Positions 26,372 through 35,243 of a stretch of 64,000 nt of DNA are shown in pieces; position 1 is the first letter of the stretch, and every line of letters starts with the position of its first letter. The stretch lies in the NCBI RefSeq assembly GCF_042680125.1, contig NZ_JBHTNY010000036.1; one strand, written 5' to 3'. Under the pieces are notes generated by a model. That model was not told the DNA's origin. It saw nothing but the letters and a program-made list of their open reading frames with translations, and searched no databases. Both the position numbers and the translations under genes were made by a program. The DNA is from Robinsoniella peoriensis (lineage in GTDB: Bacteria > Bacillota > Clostridia > Lachnospirales > Lachnospiraceae).

Positions 26372-27286
26372 TTAAATGATGAACTGACGCATATAGCGGT
26401 AACTAAGTTTCAGGGAATCGATGATTTTTTCCTTTGATCCTTCAAATGCTTTGTCTTCAATTTCGATGCAGGAACAGCCGTCATATCCTATGTCGGTCAG
26501 AGCAGATACATATTTACCCCAGTCCACATCCCCAAGCCCGGGAAGCTTTGGTGACATATATTCAAGAGGGTATGCCATAATACCTGTATCCTTTAATTTC
26601 TCCGGATAGATTTTAATGTCTTTATAATGTACATGAAAAATTTTCTCCCGGAATTCATAAAGCGGTCTCAGATAATCAATACCCTGACAGATAAAGTGTG
26701 AGGGATCGTAATTAAGTCCAAAATGTCTGCTGGGTATCAGAGAAAATACTTTCCGCCAGATTGCAGGAGTAGTCATGAGATTCTGTCCGCCCGGCCATTC
26801 ATCAGGACCAAAAAGCATGGGGCAGTTCTCAATAGCTATTTTCACGTCGTGTTTTTCAGCCAGCTCTATAATTGGCTTCCAAACCTTCTGAAATTCAGTA
26901 AGATTTTCTTCTATAGTCTTTGTCTGCATTCTTCCGATAAAAGTTGTAATCATAGGTACGCCGAGTCTGGGTGCGGCACAAATCATATTTTTTAAATGTT
27001 TAATATAGCAGTTTCTTTTTTCTGGATTTTCCGTAAGCATATTGGGATAATAAGCCAGGGCGGAGATTTCTATGTTTTTTTCGGTACAGTAAGCTTTGAT
27101 TTCCTGGATTTTTCTTTCGTTCAGATTTTCGATATCAATATGGGTTACGCCGGCGTAGCGCCTGGATGCTTTTTCCACAGGCCAGCAGGCAACTTCCAGG
27201 CATTCATAACCAATGGAAACAGCAGTGTCTACCACTTCTTTAAAATCTTCCTGATCTAATATAGCAGTTACAAATCCTAATTTCAT
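26372..27286 (-). CDS. Sugar phosphate isomerase/epimerase-like TIM barrel, minus strand
   Basis: 304-residue AP-endonuclease-2/xylose-isomerase-like protein. Barrel motifs: MKLGFVTAILD, YECLEVACWP, VKIAIENCP, FGLNYDPSHFICQGID, IFHVHYKD and CSCIEIEDKAFEG, carrying the acidic and His metal ligands typical of the family. The frame is open to 27379, but AAAGGA before the ATG at 27286 and the family N terminus set the start. First gene of the leftward sugar transcript. It probably isomerises, epimerises or eliminates from the keto-sugar made by the oxidoreductase that follows (inference). Confidence 0.87.
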   Translation of the reverse strand: MKLGFVTAILDQEDFKEVVDTAVSIGYECLEVACWPVEKASRRYAGVTHIDIENLNERKIQEIKAYCTEKNIEISALAYYPNMLTENPEKRNCYIKHLKNMICAAPRLGVPMITTFIGRMQTKTIEENLTEFQKVWKPIIELAEKHDVKIAIENCPMLFGPDEWPGGQNLMTTPAIWRKVFSLIPSRHFGLNYDPSHFICQGIDYLRPLYEFREKIFHVHYKDIKIYPEKLKDTGIMAYPLEYMSPKLPGLGDVDWGKYVSALTDIGYDGCSCIEIEDKAFEGSKEKIIDSLKLSYRYMRQFII

Positions 27287-27366
27287 AGCAGTAATCCTTT
27301 CTTTTAAATGGGAGTATTCATTGAGATTCCACGAAGAGAATCTTGTGATTAGTGACCATACAAAAA

Positions 27367-27425
27367 AAAATTTGCGCAAATTTTACTACAAATCCATCAT
27401 AAACCGAAATACCTCTCTTTGTCAA
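27367..27425 (-). promoter_or_regulatory. Leftward sugar promoter with LacI-type operator
   Basis: On the minus strand TTGACA (27425-27420), 18 bases, TATGAT (27401-27396). The 18-bp palindrome AAAATTTGCGCAAATTTT (27367-27384) lies just downstream of the -10, where a bound repressor would block transcription. The same 18 bp occur at 37367-37384. Confidence 0.85.
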
Positions 27426-27603
27426 TGATAAAAACCAGTTAATCATAGAAAAAATAGATGGTTCAGAAAAATAAGAGAAAAGGAATAACAGGGGAGATAA
27501 TAAAAATACACAAAAATAACGGTGGGATTCCCCTATTTTCGATACTTTATTTGAGGAAAATATACAAAGTGATGATTTAGTAAGAGAAAAAAGAGAAATA
27601 ATA

Positions 27604-27659
27604 TTGACAATGCACAAAAGATAAGTTAATATAAAACCACAAAACAAATTTGCGCAAAT
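27604..27659 (+). promoter_or_regulatory. Rightward sugar promoter with LacI-type operator
   Basis: TTGACA (27604-27609), 17 bases, TAATAT (27627-27632), then AAATTTGCGCAAAT (27646-27659) just downstream of the -10. It drives the importer operon starting at 27694. The rest of the 27426-27603 spacer is AT-rich without other clear elements. Confidence 0.85.
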
Positions 27660-27693
27660 AAATAAAAATTTAGCGAAAAAGGAGAGGTTTATT

Positions 27694-28509
27694 ATGAAAC
27701 TAGGATACATGACAAATGCTTTTGGTCCATTGACAGGTGATGGAGGCGGCGTTACCAGCATGAAAGATGTAGGTTACGTGACAATGTGTGATGATGAAGA
27801 TGCGATTTCTAAAATTGCAGCCAGAGGATACCAATACATAGAAATATTTGAGGGCAATATACGCGCTTACAAAGATAATCCCGGTAAGTTCCTGGATATC
27901 TGCAGGAAATATGGTGTATCTGTTTTAGGCGTGTACGCAGGATGCCATTTTATTTATGAGGACGCGCTGGAAGACGAATTGTATAAATTAAAAGAGGTAA
28001 CTTCCATTGCTAGTCAGCTGGGAGCCAGGCATATCGTATTGGGAGGCGGATCTATACACGGTTCGGGCATCAAGGAAGAAGATTATCCCAGATTGGCAAA
28101 AGGGATTGATCAGGCTGCTGAAATTATTTCAGAATACGGTTTAATTCCCAGCTATCATCCGCATTTGGGCTCATTGGCGGAAAAACCGGATCAGATCCAT
28201 AAATTATTTTCCTTAACGGACATTTCTTTCTGCCCGGATATTGCGCACTTGGCAGCAGGCGGGTCTGATGCCCTTCAAATGATAAAGCAGTATTATGACA
28301 GAATTAAATATGTACATCTTAAAGATTTGAATTCAGCCGGTGAGTTTGTACCATTAGGAAAAGGATGCATCAATCTGGAAGAAATTATTTCCTATTTAAA
28401 GGATAAGGGGTATGAGGGCGACTGGCTCGTAGAGATTGACGGGTATTCCGGAGATCCCTGTGAAGCTTGTGAAACATCTTATGAATATTTAAAAGGAAAG
28501 CTACTGTAA
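27694..28509 (+). CDS. Sugar phosphate isomerase/epimerase-like TIM barrel, plus strand
   Basis: 271-residue IolE/xylose-isomerase-like TIM barrel, distinct in sequence from the minus-strand one. Motifs include MKLGYMTNAFGP, YQYIEIFEGN, SYHPHLGSLAEKPDQI, FCPDIAHLAAGG (metal ligand region), YVHLKDLN and WLVEIDGYSGDPCEAC. First gene of the rightward operon, followed 29 bases later by the receptor lipoprotein. Good GGAGAGG site. It likely acts on the imported sugar together with the oxidoreductase at 32323 (inference). Confidence 0.87.
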   Translation: MKLGYMTNAFGPLTGDGGGVTSMKDVGYVTMCDDEDAISKIAARGYQYIEIFEGNIRAYKDNPGKFLDICRKYGVSVLGVYAGCHFIYEDALEDELYKLKEVTSIASQLGARHIVLGGGSIHGSGIKEEDYPRLAKGIDQAAEIISEYGLIPSYHPHLGSLAEKPDQIHKLFSLTDISFCPDIAHLAAGGSDALQMIKQYYDRIKYVHLKDLNSAGEFVPLGKGCINLEEIISYLKDKGYEGDWLVEIDGYSGDPCEACETSYEYLKGKLL

Positions 28510-28538
28510 TCACAGAAAGTACGAGGTGGAAAGATAAG

Positions 28539-29699
28539 ATGAAGAAGAAAATATTAAGTGTATTATTATCCGCAGTTATGGTTTGTTCTTTGGCAGCCTG
28601 CAGCACCACAACCGATACAGTGACAACAACAGAGGGAAATAAGGAAACAGCCGCAGGAACTTCTATACAGTCAGAGGATAATAAAACGGCCGCAGCCGGA
28701 GAAATCCTTTCCACGGGCCCTAACGGAGAGAGTGCTACTCCAGCCAGCGAATTGACGCTGACGGAGGAAGAAATTGCAAAAGTGAAGGAAGGCAAATATA
28801 CAGCTGCCATTTCTTTCCACTATGGCGGAAATGACTGGTCTACTTCACAGCTTAAAGGTTTGACGGAGCGGTTTGCAGAGCTTGGTATTGAAATCGTTGC
28901 TACAACAGATGCTAATTTTTCCGCAGAACAACAGGTGGCTGATATTGAAACCATTATGGCAAAAAGCCCGGATGTTCTCGTAAGTATTCCAACAGATGCC
29001 ACAGCGACTGCGGATGCTTTCCAGCGTGTTGCCGATGCCGGTACGAAACTGGTATTTATGGATAATGTGCCGAAAGGTTTTAAGGCAGGCGAAAATTATG
29101 TGGGAAGTGTTTCGGCAGATAACTACGGAAATGGAGTAATAGCAGCAGATTTAATCGGAGAGGCATTAAATGGCGAAGGAAAAATTGGTGTTGTCTATTA
29201 TGATGTGGATTTTTTTGTGACAAATCAGAGGCTGGAAGCATTTGAGAAAACCATGAAAGAAAAATATCCCAATATAGAGATTGTATCCAAAATGGGATTC
29301 CAGGATGAAAATGGCTGTGATGCGGTAGCGGATGCCATGCTGACACAGAATCCGGATATACAGGCTATTTTTGCTCATTGGGATATCCCTTGTGAAGGTG
29401 TGCTGTCGGCATTGCGTGCAGCAGGCAGGGATGATATTCTCCTGGCTACCATTGATCTGGGAAATAATGTGGCAAAAGAGATAGCAGCAGGCAAAATTTT
29501 AGGTCTTGGTGCACAGCTTCCATATGATCAGGGTGTGGCGGAAGCTAATATGGCGGCTTATGCATTACTGGGGAAAGAAGTGCCTGCTTATGTGGCGGTT
29601 CCGGCAAAAAGAGTAGATCATTCTAATATACTTCAGGCATATGAAGATGTATATCATGTACCTGCACCGGATTTTTTAAAGGATGCATACAAGGAATAG
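28539..29699 (+). CDS. Sugar-binding lipoprotein of an RbsB-type ABC importer
   Basis: 386 residues. Lipoprotein signal peptide with lipobox LAAC (Cys21), a Thr/Ser/Glu-rich linker to about residue 60, then a type-1 periplasmic-binding-protein fold starting at YTAAISFHY (87-95). The domain is homologous to the C-terminal half of the LacI-type regulator encoded at 35244-37277, with no gap needed over the first 38 residues from G60-P61 (20 of 38 identical by hand count). It delivers ligand to the ATPase and permease encoded next. The ligand is unknown; a sugar or cyclitol is likely. Confidence 0.9.
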   Translation: MKKKILSVLLSAVMVCSLAACSTTTDTVTTTEGNKETAAGTSIQSEDNKTAAAGEILSTGPNGESATPASELTLTEEEIAKVKEGKYTAAISFHYGGNDWSTSQLKGLTERFAELGIEIVATTDANFSAEQQVADIETIMAKSPDVLVSIPTDATATADAFQRVADAGTKLVFMDNVPKGFKAGENYVGSVSADNYGNGVIAADLIGEALNGEGKIGVVYYDVDFFVTNQRLEAFEKTMKEKYPNIEIVSKMGFQDENGCDAVADAMLTQNPDIQAIFAHWDIPCEGVLSALRAAGRDDILLATIDLGNNVAKEIAAGKILGLGAQLPYDQGVAEANMAAYALLGKEVPAYVAVPAKRVDHSNILQAYEDVYHVPAPDFLKDAYKE

Positions 29700-29816
29700 T
29701 TATTTCGGCGGCTATAGCGGGAATGAATTTTTAAATACGCTATAAGCCGCTTTGACAGAAACAGTTAATTTTCACAGGACGCATGAAAGGTGCCTGTGAT
29801 ATACATGGAGGTCAAT

Positions 29817-31322
29817 ATGAGTCAATATGTATTAGAACTAAAAGGGATAAAAAAGTCCTTTGGAGCCGTATCGGTCCTAAAGGGGGTGGACTTCTCTCTT
29901 ACAAAAGGAGAGGTACATGCTCTGGTGGGAGGGAATGGTGCCGGTAAATCTACGCTGATGAAGATTATGACAGGCGTCTACACCAGGGACGATGGGGAGA
30001 TCTATATAGATGACAGACAGGTAATGATTCACAGCACCCATGATGCGAAGGATAACGGGATTGCCATGATTTTTCAGGAACTGTCACTGGTGCAGACAAT
30101 GACAGTGGCGGAAAATATATTTCTGGGAGAGGAAGTAACCAGACATGGCATCCGGGATACCGCCTATATGAATAAAAAAGCCAAGGAAGTTCTGGATGAG
30201 CTGGGGATTGCTGCAGATCCTGATGTTCCGGTCAATAAACTCAGCGTGGGAATGAGCCAGATGATTGAAATTGCCAAAGCAGTTTCCAAGCAGGCACGTA
30301 TACTGGTTTTGGATGAACCAACAGCAGCGCTTTCTGATTCTGAGACGGCAGAATTATTCAAGATGATAGGGGATTTGAAAGAAAAAGGGGTATCCATGGT
30401 ATATATTTCCCATCGAATGAATGAGATTATGCAGATAGCCGATTCCATTACCATATTAAGGGACGGTGTCATTGTGCATAACGATGCAGTCTGTAATCTG
30501 ACCCTGGATGATATTATTGCACACATGATCGGCGGGGCAGGTGTGAATAAAAAGTTCGATTGGATAGAGCGCAAATATGATAAAAAGGGTGCGGATATTC
30601 TTACGGTTCAGCATCTGAATATTAACAGTAAGCTTCAGGATATTTCCTTCTCCCTTAAAAAAGGTGAAATCCTGGGTTTTGCCGGAATTATGGGAAGCGG
30701 AAGGACTGAAATTCTGGAAACTTTGTTTGGCGTCAGAAAAAAAGAAAGCGGTACGGTTTTGTTAAATGGAAAGGTAATCGAAGTGAAGAGTACCAGGGAT
30801 GCTGTTAAAGCGGGGTTTGCCCTGATCCCGGAAGACAGGCGGAAACAGGGGCTGGTGCTGATTCATTCTGTTAAGGAAAATGCTATTTTGCCCATCGTAA
30901 CGAAACTGAGAAAGAAGAAGATTCTGGTTGATGAAAAAGCAGCAGACGAAATGGTCGCAAAGAACATTGAGCAGCTGAATATTATCACGGATGGTATACA
31001 GAAGAGAATTAATCTGCTGTCCGGTGGAAATCAGCAAAAAGTTGTAATTGCCAAATGGCTGAATATGAATCCTCAGATCATGATGCTGGATGAACCCACA
31101 GCCGGTGTGGATATTGGAGCGAAGACGGAAATTATTGAACTGATCCGTAATTTTGCTGATGAGGGTAAGGGAGTAATTTTCGTGTCCTCGGAATTGACAG
31201 AGCTGATGGCGGTCTGTGACCGTATTATAATCCTGTATGATGGAAGGATTACGGGAGAAATAGAACGTAAAGAGATAAAAGCAGAGGAGGAGTTACAGTA
31301 TGCAATCCAAAAAGGGGAATAG
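29817..31322 (+). CDS. RbsA/MglA-type sugar ABC ATPase (two ATPase domains)
   Basis: 501 residues with two fused nucleotide-binding domains. The first has Walker A GGNGAGKST, signature LSVGMSQM and Walker B LVLDEPTAALS; the second has a degenerate Walker A region (GIMGSGRTE), signature LSGGNQQK and Walker B MMLDEPTAGVD, as usual for ribose/galactose-type importers. The frame is open to 29790, but GGAGG directly before the ATG at 29817 and the start MSQYVLELKGIKKSF are preferred. It overlaps the permease gene by 23 bases. Confidence 0.92.
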   Translation: MSQYVLELKGIKKSFGAVSVLKGVDFSLTKGEVHALVGGNGAGKSTLMKIMTGVYTRDDGEIYIDDRQVMIHSTHDAKDNGIAMIFQELSLVQTMTVAENIFLGEEVTRHGIRDTAYMNKKAKEVLDELGIAADPDVPVNKLSVGMSQMIEIAKAVSKQARILVLDEPTAALSDSETAELFKMIGDLKEKGVSMVYISHRMNEIMQIADSITILRDGVIVHNDAVCNLTLDDIIAHMIGGAGVNKKFDWIERKYDKKGADILTVQHLNINSKLQDISFSLKKGEILGFAGIMGSGRTEILETLFGVRKKESGTVLLNGKVIEVKSTRDAVKAGFALIPEDRRKQGLVLIHSVKENAILPIVTKLRKKKILVDEKAADEMVAKNIEQLNIITDGIQKRINLLSGGNQQKVVIAKWLNMNPQIMMLDEPTAGVDIGAKTEIIELIRNFADEGKGVIFVSSELTELMAVCDRIIILYDGRITGEIERKEIKAEEELQYAIQKGE

Positions 31323-32265
31323 ACTTGGGAATTTGCAGTGGGATAAGTATATGGTTTACATTATCTTTGTTGCCGTATTTATTGTATTTAGCGTAACGCT
31401 GGGAAATAAAGGGTTTTTAGGTGCGAATAACCTATTGAACGTACTAAGGCAGACGGCAATGATATCCGTAATGGCAGTTGCCTGTACCTTTGTTATGGCT
31501 GCGGGACAGATTGATTTGACGGTTGGAGCAGTTGCGGCAATGACAGCAATGATCGTGTCATTGATCCTGAAGAGTACCAACTCCATTTTACTCGCTTTGG
31601 CAGCCGGACTTGGATTTGGATGCCTGGTAGGTCTGGTAAACGGCATATTAATCACAAAACTTCGTCTGCCGGCATTTTTGGCAACGATGGGTATGATGCA
31701 GGTAGTAAGGGGAAGCGCCATGTGGATAACGGATACGGCGGCAGTTCCCATTGAAAATACAGGATTTAATTTTATCTTTGGAGTGGGAAATATCGCCGGC
31801 ATTCCGGTTTTGATTTTATGGACGGTTTTATTTTACATAATCGGCATTCTGATATTTAACAAAACAGCATTTGGACGCCATACACTTGCGACAGGCGGTA
31901 ATGAAGTTTCGGCAGGGTACAGTGGAATTAATACCGTAAAAGTGAAGATCACCGCTTTTATTATGTCAGGTGCATTTGCAGCATTTGCGGGAATCATGTA
32001 TGCAGCGCGTCTACAGGCAGGTCGTTATTCTTATGGAGACGGGGACGAGATGTCTGTCATAGCTGCAGTAGTACTGGGCGGAACCTCTATGTCAGGCGGC
32101 ACAGGATCCGTAATCGGTGCATTATTTGGATCTATATTAATGGGACTTATTAACAACGCATTGATTCTGGCTGGACTTAGCAGCGCACAGCAGACAATTG
32201 TCAAAGGGGCGATCATTGTTGTTGCAGTTGCACTCAGTAATCTGGCGCAGAAGAAAAAGAACTGA
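31300..32265 (+). CDS. RbsC-type sugar ABC permease
   Basis: 321 residues, 8-10 hydrophobic helices. Family signatures MAAGQIDLTVGAVAAM, LRLPAFLATMGMMQVVRG, GGNEVSAGYSGINTVKVK and AAVVLGGTSMSGGTGSVIGALFG are all clear. It completes an RbsB-A-C importer with the two genes before it. GAGGAGGAG site within the end of the ATPase gene. Confidence 0.92.
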   Translation: MQSKKGNRLGNLQWDKYMVYIIFVAVFIVFSVTLGNKGFLGANNLLNVLRQTAMISVMAVACTFVMAAGQIDLTVGAVAAMTAMIVSLILKSTNSILLALAAGLGFGCLVGLVNGILITKLRLPAFLATMGMMQVVRGSAMWITDTAAVPIENTGFNFIFGVGNIAGIPVLILWTVLFYIIGILIFNKTAFGRHTLATGGNEVSAGYSGINTVKVKITAFIMSGAFAAFAGIMYAARLQAGRYSYGDGDEMSVIAAVVLGGTSMSGGTGSVIGALFGSILMGLINNALILAGLSSAQQTIVKGAIIVVAVALSNLAQKKKN

Positions 32266-32322
32266 CAATGATAAGGATAAAAATTGAGCGTTCAAACACA
32301 TTGAACAGAGAGGAAAATGACA

Positions 32323-33510
32323 ATGAAAAAATTAAATGTAGGTTTAATCGGAGCAGGATTTATGGGAAAAGCACACGTAGTGGGGTATTCAAATTTGCCA
32401 AAACTATTTTGGCCGGCACCGGCAATGCCTGTTATGAAAACAATTTGTGATATTGAACCGGAAATTGCTGCGGATGCAAAAGAAAGATTTGGTTTTGAAA
32501 AATGGTGTTCCGATTACCGGGAAATTATTCAGGATCCGGAAATAGATGTTGTAAGTATCTGTACCCCAAACAATGCCCATGCAGAAATCGCCATTGCTGC
32601 TCTGAAGGCAGGGAAACATGTGATCTGTGAAAAGCCTATTGCTTCTACTTTGGAAGATGCAGAAAAAATGGCAAATGCAGCAGAAGAAGCGGCGAAACAG
32701 GGGATTATCAGCATGAATGCGTATCAGTACCGCCGGGTGCCTGCACTTGTACTTGCGAAAAAGTTCATCGATGAGGGTTCTCTTGGCAGGATATTGAATG
32801 TACGATGTACTTATCTGCAAAGCTGGTCTGCGGATCCTTCCTCACCGTTGTCCTGGAGATTTCAGAAAAAAGTGGCCGGAGCAGGTACTCTGGGAGATAT
32901 TGCATCCCATGTAATCGATATCGCGCAGTATCTGGCAGGAGATATTGATGAAGTAGTGTCTATGATGCAGACTTATATTACTGAAAGGCCGGTACAGGAA
33001 GGGGGAACGGACCTTCTGGGAACAGTCAAGATGGATTCCAATGCAAAGAAAGAGGCGGTGGATGTAGATGATGAAGACTCATTTCTGGTTCGTTTCAAGA
33101 GCGGTGCAGTGGGAAGCATTGAAGCCACCAGAAATGCATGGGGAAGGAACAATTTTATTACTGTGGAACTTCATGGAACACTTGGCAGCGTATGTTTTAA
33201 TTATGAGAGGCTTAATGAACTGCAGGTTTGCTGGGCAAACGATCCCGATGACAGGCGTGGATTTAAAACTATTTATACGGGTCCCGCGCATTTTTATGGA
33301 GATGCAACCTGGAATATTCCGGGCATGAATATCGGCTATGGAGAGCTGAAGGCGATTGAAATGTTTGACTTTGTAAGTGCTATTGTAAACGGAGAGCAGC
33401 CTTCTACCAGATTTTCAGTGGGATATGGAGTTGAGAAAGTTTGTGCAGCGGTAGCAAAATCTGCGGGCAGCAGGCAGTGGGAGAAGGTGCAGGAAAAAGC
33501 GCTGAAATAA
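32323..33510 (+). CDS. Gfo/Idh/MocA-family oxidoreductase, paralogue 2
   Basis: 395-residue NAD(P)-dependent dehydrogenase. Rossmann motif GLIGAGFMGKAH, EKP motif GKHVICEKPIA, and GDIASHVIDIAQYL in the substrate domain. It is the clear paralogue of the minus-strand enzyme at 25181-26359. Of two close ATG codons (32317 and 32323) the second stands nine bases after AGAGAGG and is chosen. Last gene of the rightward operon. Two dehydrogenases plus two TIM-barrel enzymes in one regulon suggest successive oxidation and isomerisation/elimination of one sugar, or two related substrates (inference). Confidence 0.88.
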   Translation: MKKLNVGLIGAGFMGKAHVVGYSNLPKLFWPAPAMPVMKTICDIEPEIAADAKERFGFEKWCSDYREIIQDPEIDVVSICTPNNAHAEIAIAALKAGKHVICEKPIASTLEDAEKMANAAEEAAKQGIISMNAYQYRRVPALVLAKKFIDEGSLGRILNVRCTYLQSWSADPSSPLSWRFQKKVAGAGTLGDIASHVIDIAQYLAGDIDEVVSMMQTYITERPVQEGGTDLLGTVKMDSNAKKEAVDVDDEDSFLVRFKSGAVGSIEATRNAWGRNNFITVELHGTLGSVCFNYERLNELQVCWANDPDDRRGFKTIYTGPAHFYGDATWNIPGMNIGYGELKAIEMFDFVSAIVNGEQPSTRFSVGYGVEKVCAAVAKSAGSRQWEKVQEKALK

Positions 33511-34092
33511 GGGCAGGATTATGAATAAGTAATGGGATAATTATTTAATGCCGGAGGATTTAATGATAGAGAAGGCGGGATAGGTTATGTACGGGTGTGT
33601 GTACATGATCTATTTCGTTTTTCGCGTTTTCTGATGACATATGCGCCAATACAGGCGAACAGTTTATAAGGGAACAACTATTCATATTATATTTGGGTTT
33701 AACTAAGTAAAAACGTTTTGTGTTTTGGGAGCGTATGGTAATGAACAAGTGCAGAATGTTCCTTGTTCTTTGAGCAGATCAAGGCTTTAACTAGACTATT
33801 CATTTTAAAATACGCAGAAAGAATGATTGCTGTATACGGACAAAATATAACATATTATTTATAAAAAAATCTATTAAGAAAATGTTGCAATTAAAAATAA
33901 AAATAGAACTTGAAATAATGATATAAGTGTTGTATAATGTAAAAAAGAAATACAGAGATACATTTCAAAAACACTTCTACTTCAAAAATTCTTAAGGCTC
34001 ATCACTAATCTGGTACATTTTCAGTACAGTTTCCCTTTAGATTTGATTATTAATTTTTGTGTCTTTGTATTCGGAATGAATAGGAGGAATTT
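33511..34092. other. 582-base gap: end of sugar operon and Rpn leader
   Basis: No gene is supported. ATGTAC and GTACAT around 33586-33604 form a short stem without a T-tract. From 33780 on it is AT-rich and holds the promoter at 33910-33938 and a ~150-base leader of the next gene. Confidence 0.5.
33910..33938 (+). promoter_or_regulatory. Sigma-A promoter of the Rpn gene
   Basis: TTGAAA (33910-33915), 17 bases, TATAAT (33933-33938). Transcription would start about 145 bases before the Rpn ATG. Confidence 0.7.
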
Positions 34093-35082
34093 ATGACACA
34101 AGAAAAAGATATCGCAGCAAAAATATTTCTGGGCAAGCCGGAACACTTCGCAGACTTATATAACGGAGCGTGTTTTAACGGAAATCAAATCATACACGCC
34201 GAAGATTTGGTTCCGCTGGACTCAGCACAGGAATATCTGCCGGGTAAAACGGATGCCGCTAAAAGGTCAGTACGTAGAAACCGTGACATCATTAAGAAAG
34301 CAGCTCTTGGGGCAGATTTTCTAATTCTTGCCTGTGAAAACCAGGAGCATGTTCATTATGCAATGGTAATTCGTAATATGCTGTATGATGCTATGAATTA
34401 TGCAGACCAGGTAAAGCAATTACAAAGAAACTATAAACAAACAGGGAAATATGGAACTGCAGAAGAATTCTTATCAGGCATGAAGAAAAAGGATAAGCTG
34501 CATCCGGTTTTTACATTGGTGGTATACTTTGGAGAAAAACCCTGGGATGGCAGCCTGAATTTACACGATATGCTTCATTTGTCCGGTGATCTGGAGAAGT
34601 TCCTTCCATATTTGCCGAACTATAAATTAAATGTTTTGGATGTAAAACGGATAGCGCATCTGGAATATTTTCAAACAGACTTAAGAGAAGTATTTGGCAT
34701 TATAAAATATGCTGATGACAAGTGCCAAATGAAAGCCCATGTGGAGAAGAACAGGATCAGATACAGTAAGTTGCTTCGGGAAACGATAGAGATAATTTTT
34801 ATCTTATTGGGTGAAGATTCAAAGATGGAAGAGATAATAGAACAGGCGCAGGTAAATGATAAGGAGGAATACGATATGTGTAAAGCATTTGAAGATATGA
34901 GAAGTGAAGGCCGAATGGAAGGGCGTGTGGAAGGTCGGGTGGAAGGCCGAGTGGAAGGAGAACGGATGTTTGCAGAGCTAACGTTACATTTAATAAATGA
35001 TAACCGAACCATAGATTTGAAAAAAGCGGTAACGGATAAAGATATAAGAGAAAATCTATATCAGGAATACAGTTTGGCATAA
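34093..35082 (+). CDS. Rpn-family PD-(D/E)XK nuclease/putative transposase
   Basis: 329 residues. The N-terminal half is a PDDEXK-type nuclease, with core acidic residues and the E-x-Q pattern in ADFLILACENQEH, followed by a helical region. The C-terminal tail contains a four-fold EGRV-type tetrapeptide repeat (residues ~275-295) common in this family. Rpn proteins were described as recombination-promoting nucleases and, more recently, as antiphage toxins restrained by a short protein made from an internal start of the same gene. A perfect AAGGAGG eight bases before an in-frame ATG at 34876 fits that model. It lies alone between a sugar operon and its regulator. Confidence 0.85.
   Translation: MTQEKDIAAKIFLGKPEHFADLYNGACFNGNQIIHAEDLVPLDSAQEYLPGKTDAAKRSVRRNRDIIKKAALGADFLILACENQEHVHYAMVIRNMLYDAMNYADQVKQLQRNYKQTGKYGTAEEFLSGMKKKDKLHPVFTLVVYFGEKPWDGSLNLHDMLHLSGDLEKFLPYLPNYKLNVLDVKRIAHLEYFQTDLREVFGIIKYADDKCQMKAHVEKNRIRYSKLLRETIEIIFILLGEDSKMEEIIEQAQVNDKEEYDMCKAFEDMRSEGRMEGRVEGRVEGRVEGERMFAELTLHLINDNRTIDLKKAVTDKDIRENLYQEYSLA
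34876..35082 (+). CDS. Predicted intragenic short form of the Rpn protein (antitoxin-like)
   Basis: In-frame ATG at 34876 (codon 262 of the full gene) with AAGGAGG at 34861-34867 and an eight-base spacer. This is as strong as any ribosome-binding site in the window, and unlikely by chance inside a coding region. The product would be 68 residues: MCKAFEDMRSEGR, the tetrapeptide repeats and the helical end. In described Rpn systems such short forms bind and inhibit the full-length nuclease. Expression is inferred. Confidence 0.55.
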   Translation: MCKAFEDMRSEGRMEGRVEGRVEGRVEGERMFAELTLHLINDNRTIDLKKAVTDKDIRENLYQEYSLA

Positions 35083-35143
35083 CAGTATATCCCTTGAAAT
35101 GGATATTACTGAGGCTGTAAAGCCCTCTGGCTATGCATGATAT

Positions 35144-35164
35144 GAGCACCGGTTTCCGGTGCTC
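35144..35164. terminator. Short hairpin between convergent Rpn and LacI-type genes
   Basis: GAGCACCGG and CCGGTGCTC around a TTT loop: a strong stem but no T-run on either side, so terminator activity is uncertain. Confidence 0.45.
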
Positions 35165-35243
35165 TGCTTGGGTTTAGGACAGCATCACTTACTCACCTGA
35201 CCCCAAATTATTCATAATGTTTTGCTAAAAGTGCGCTGCAAGG

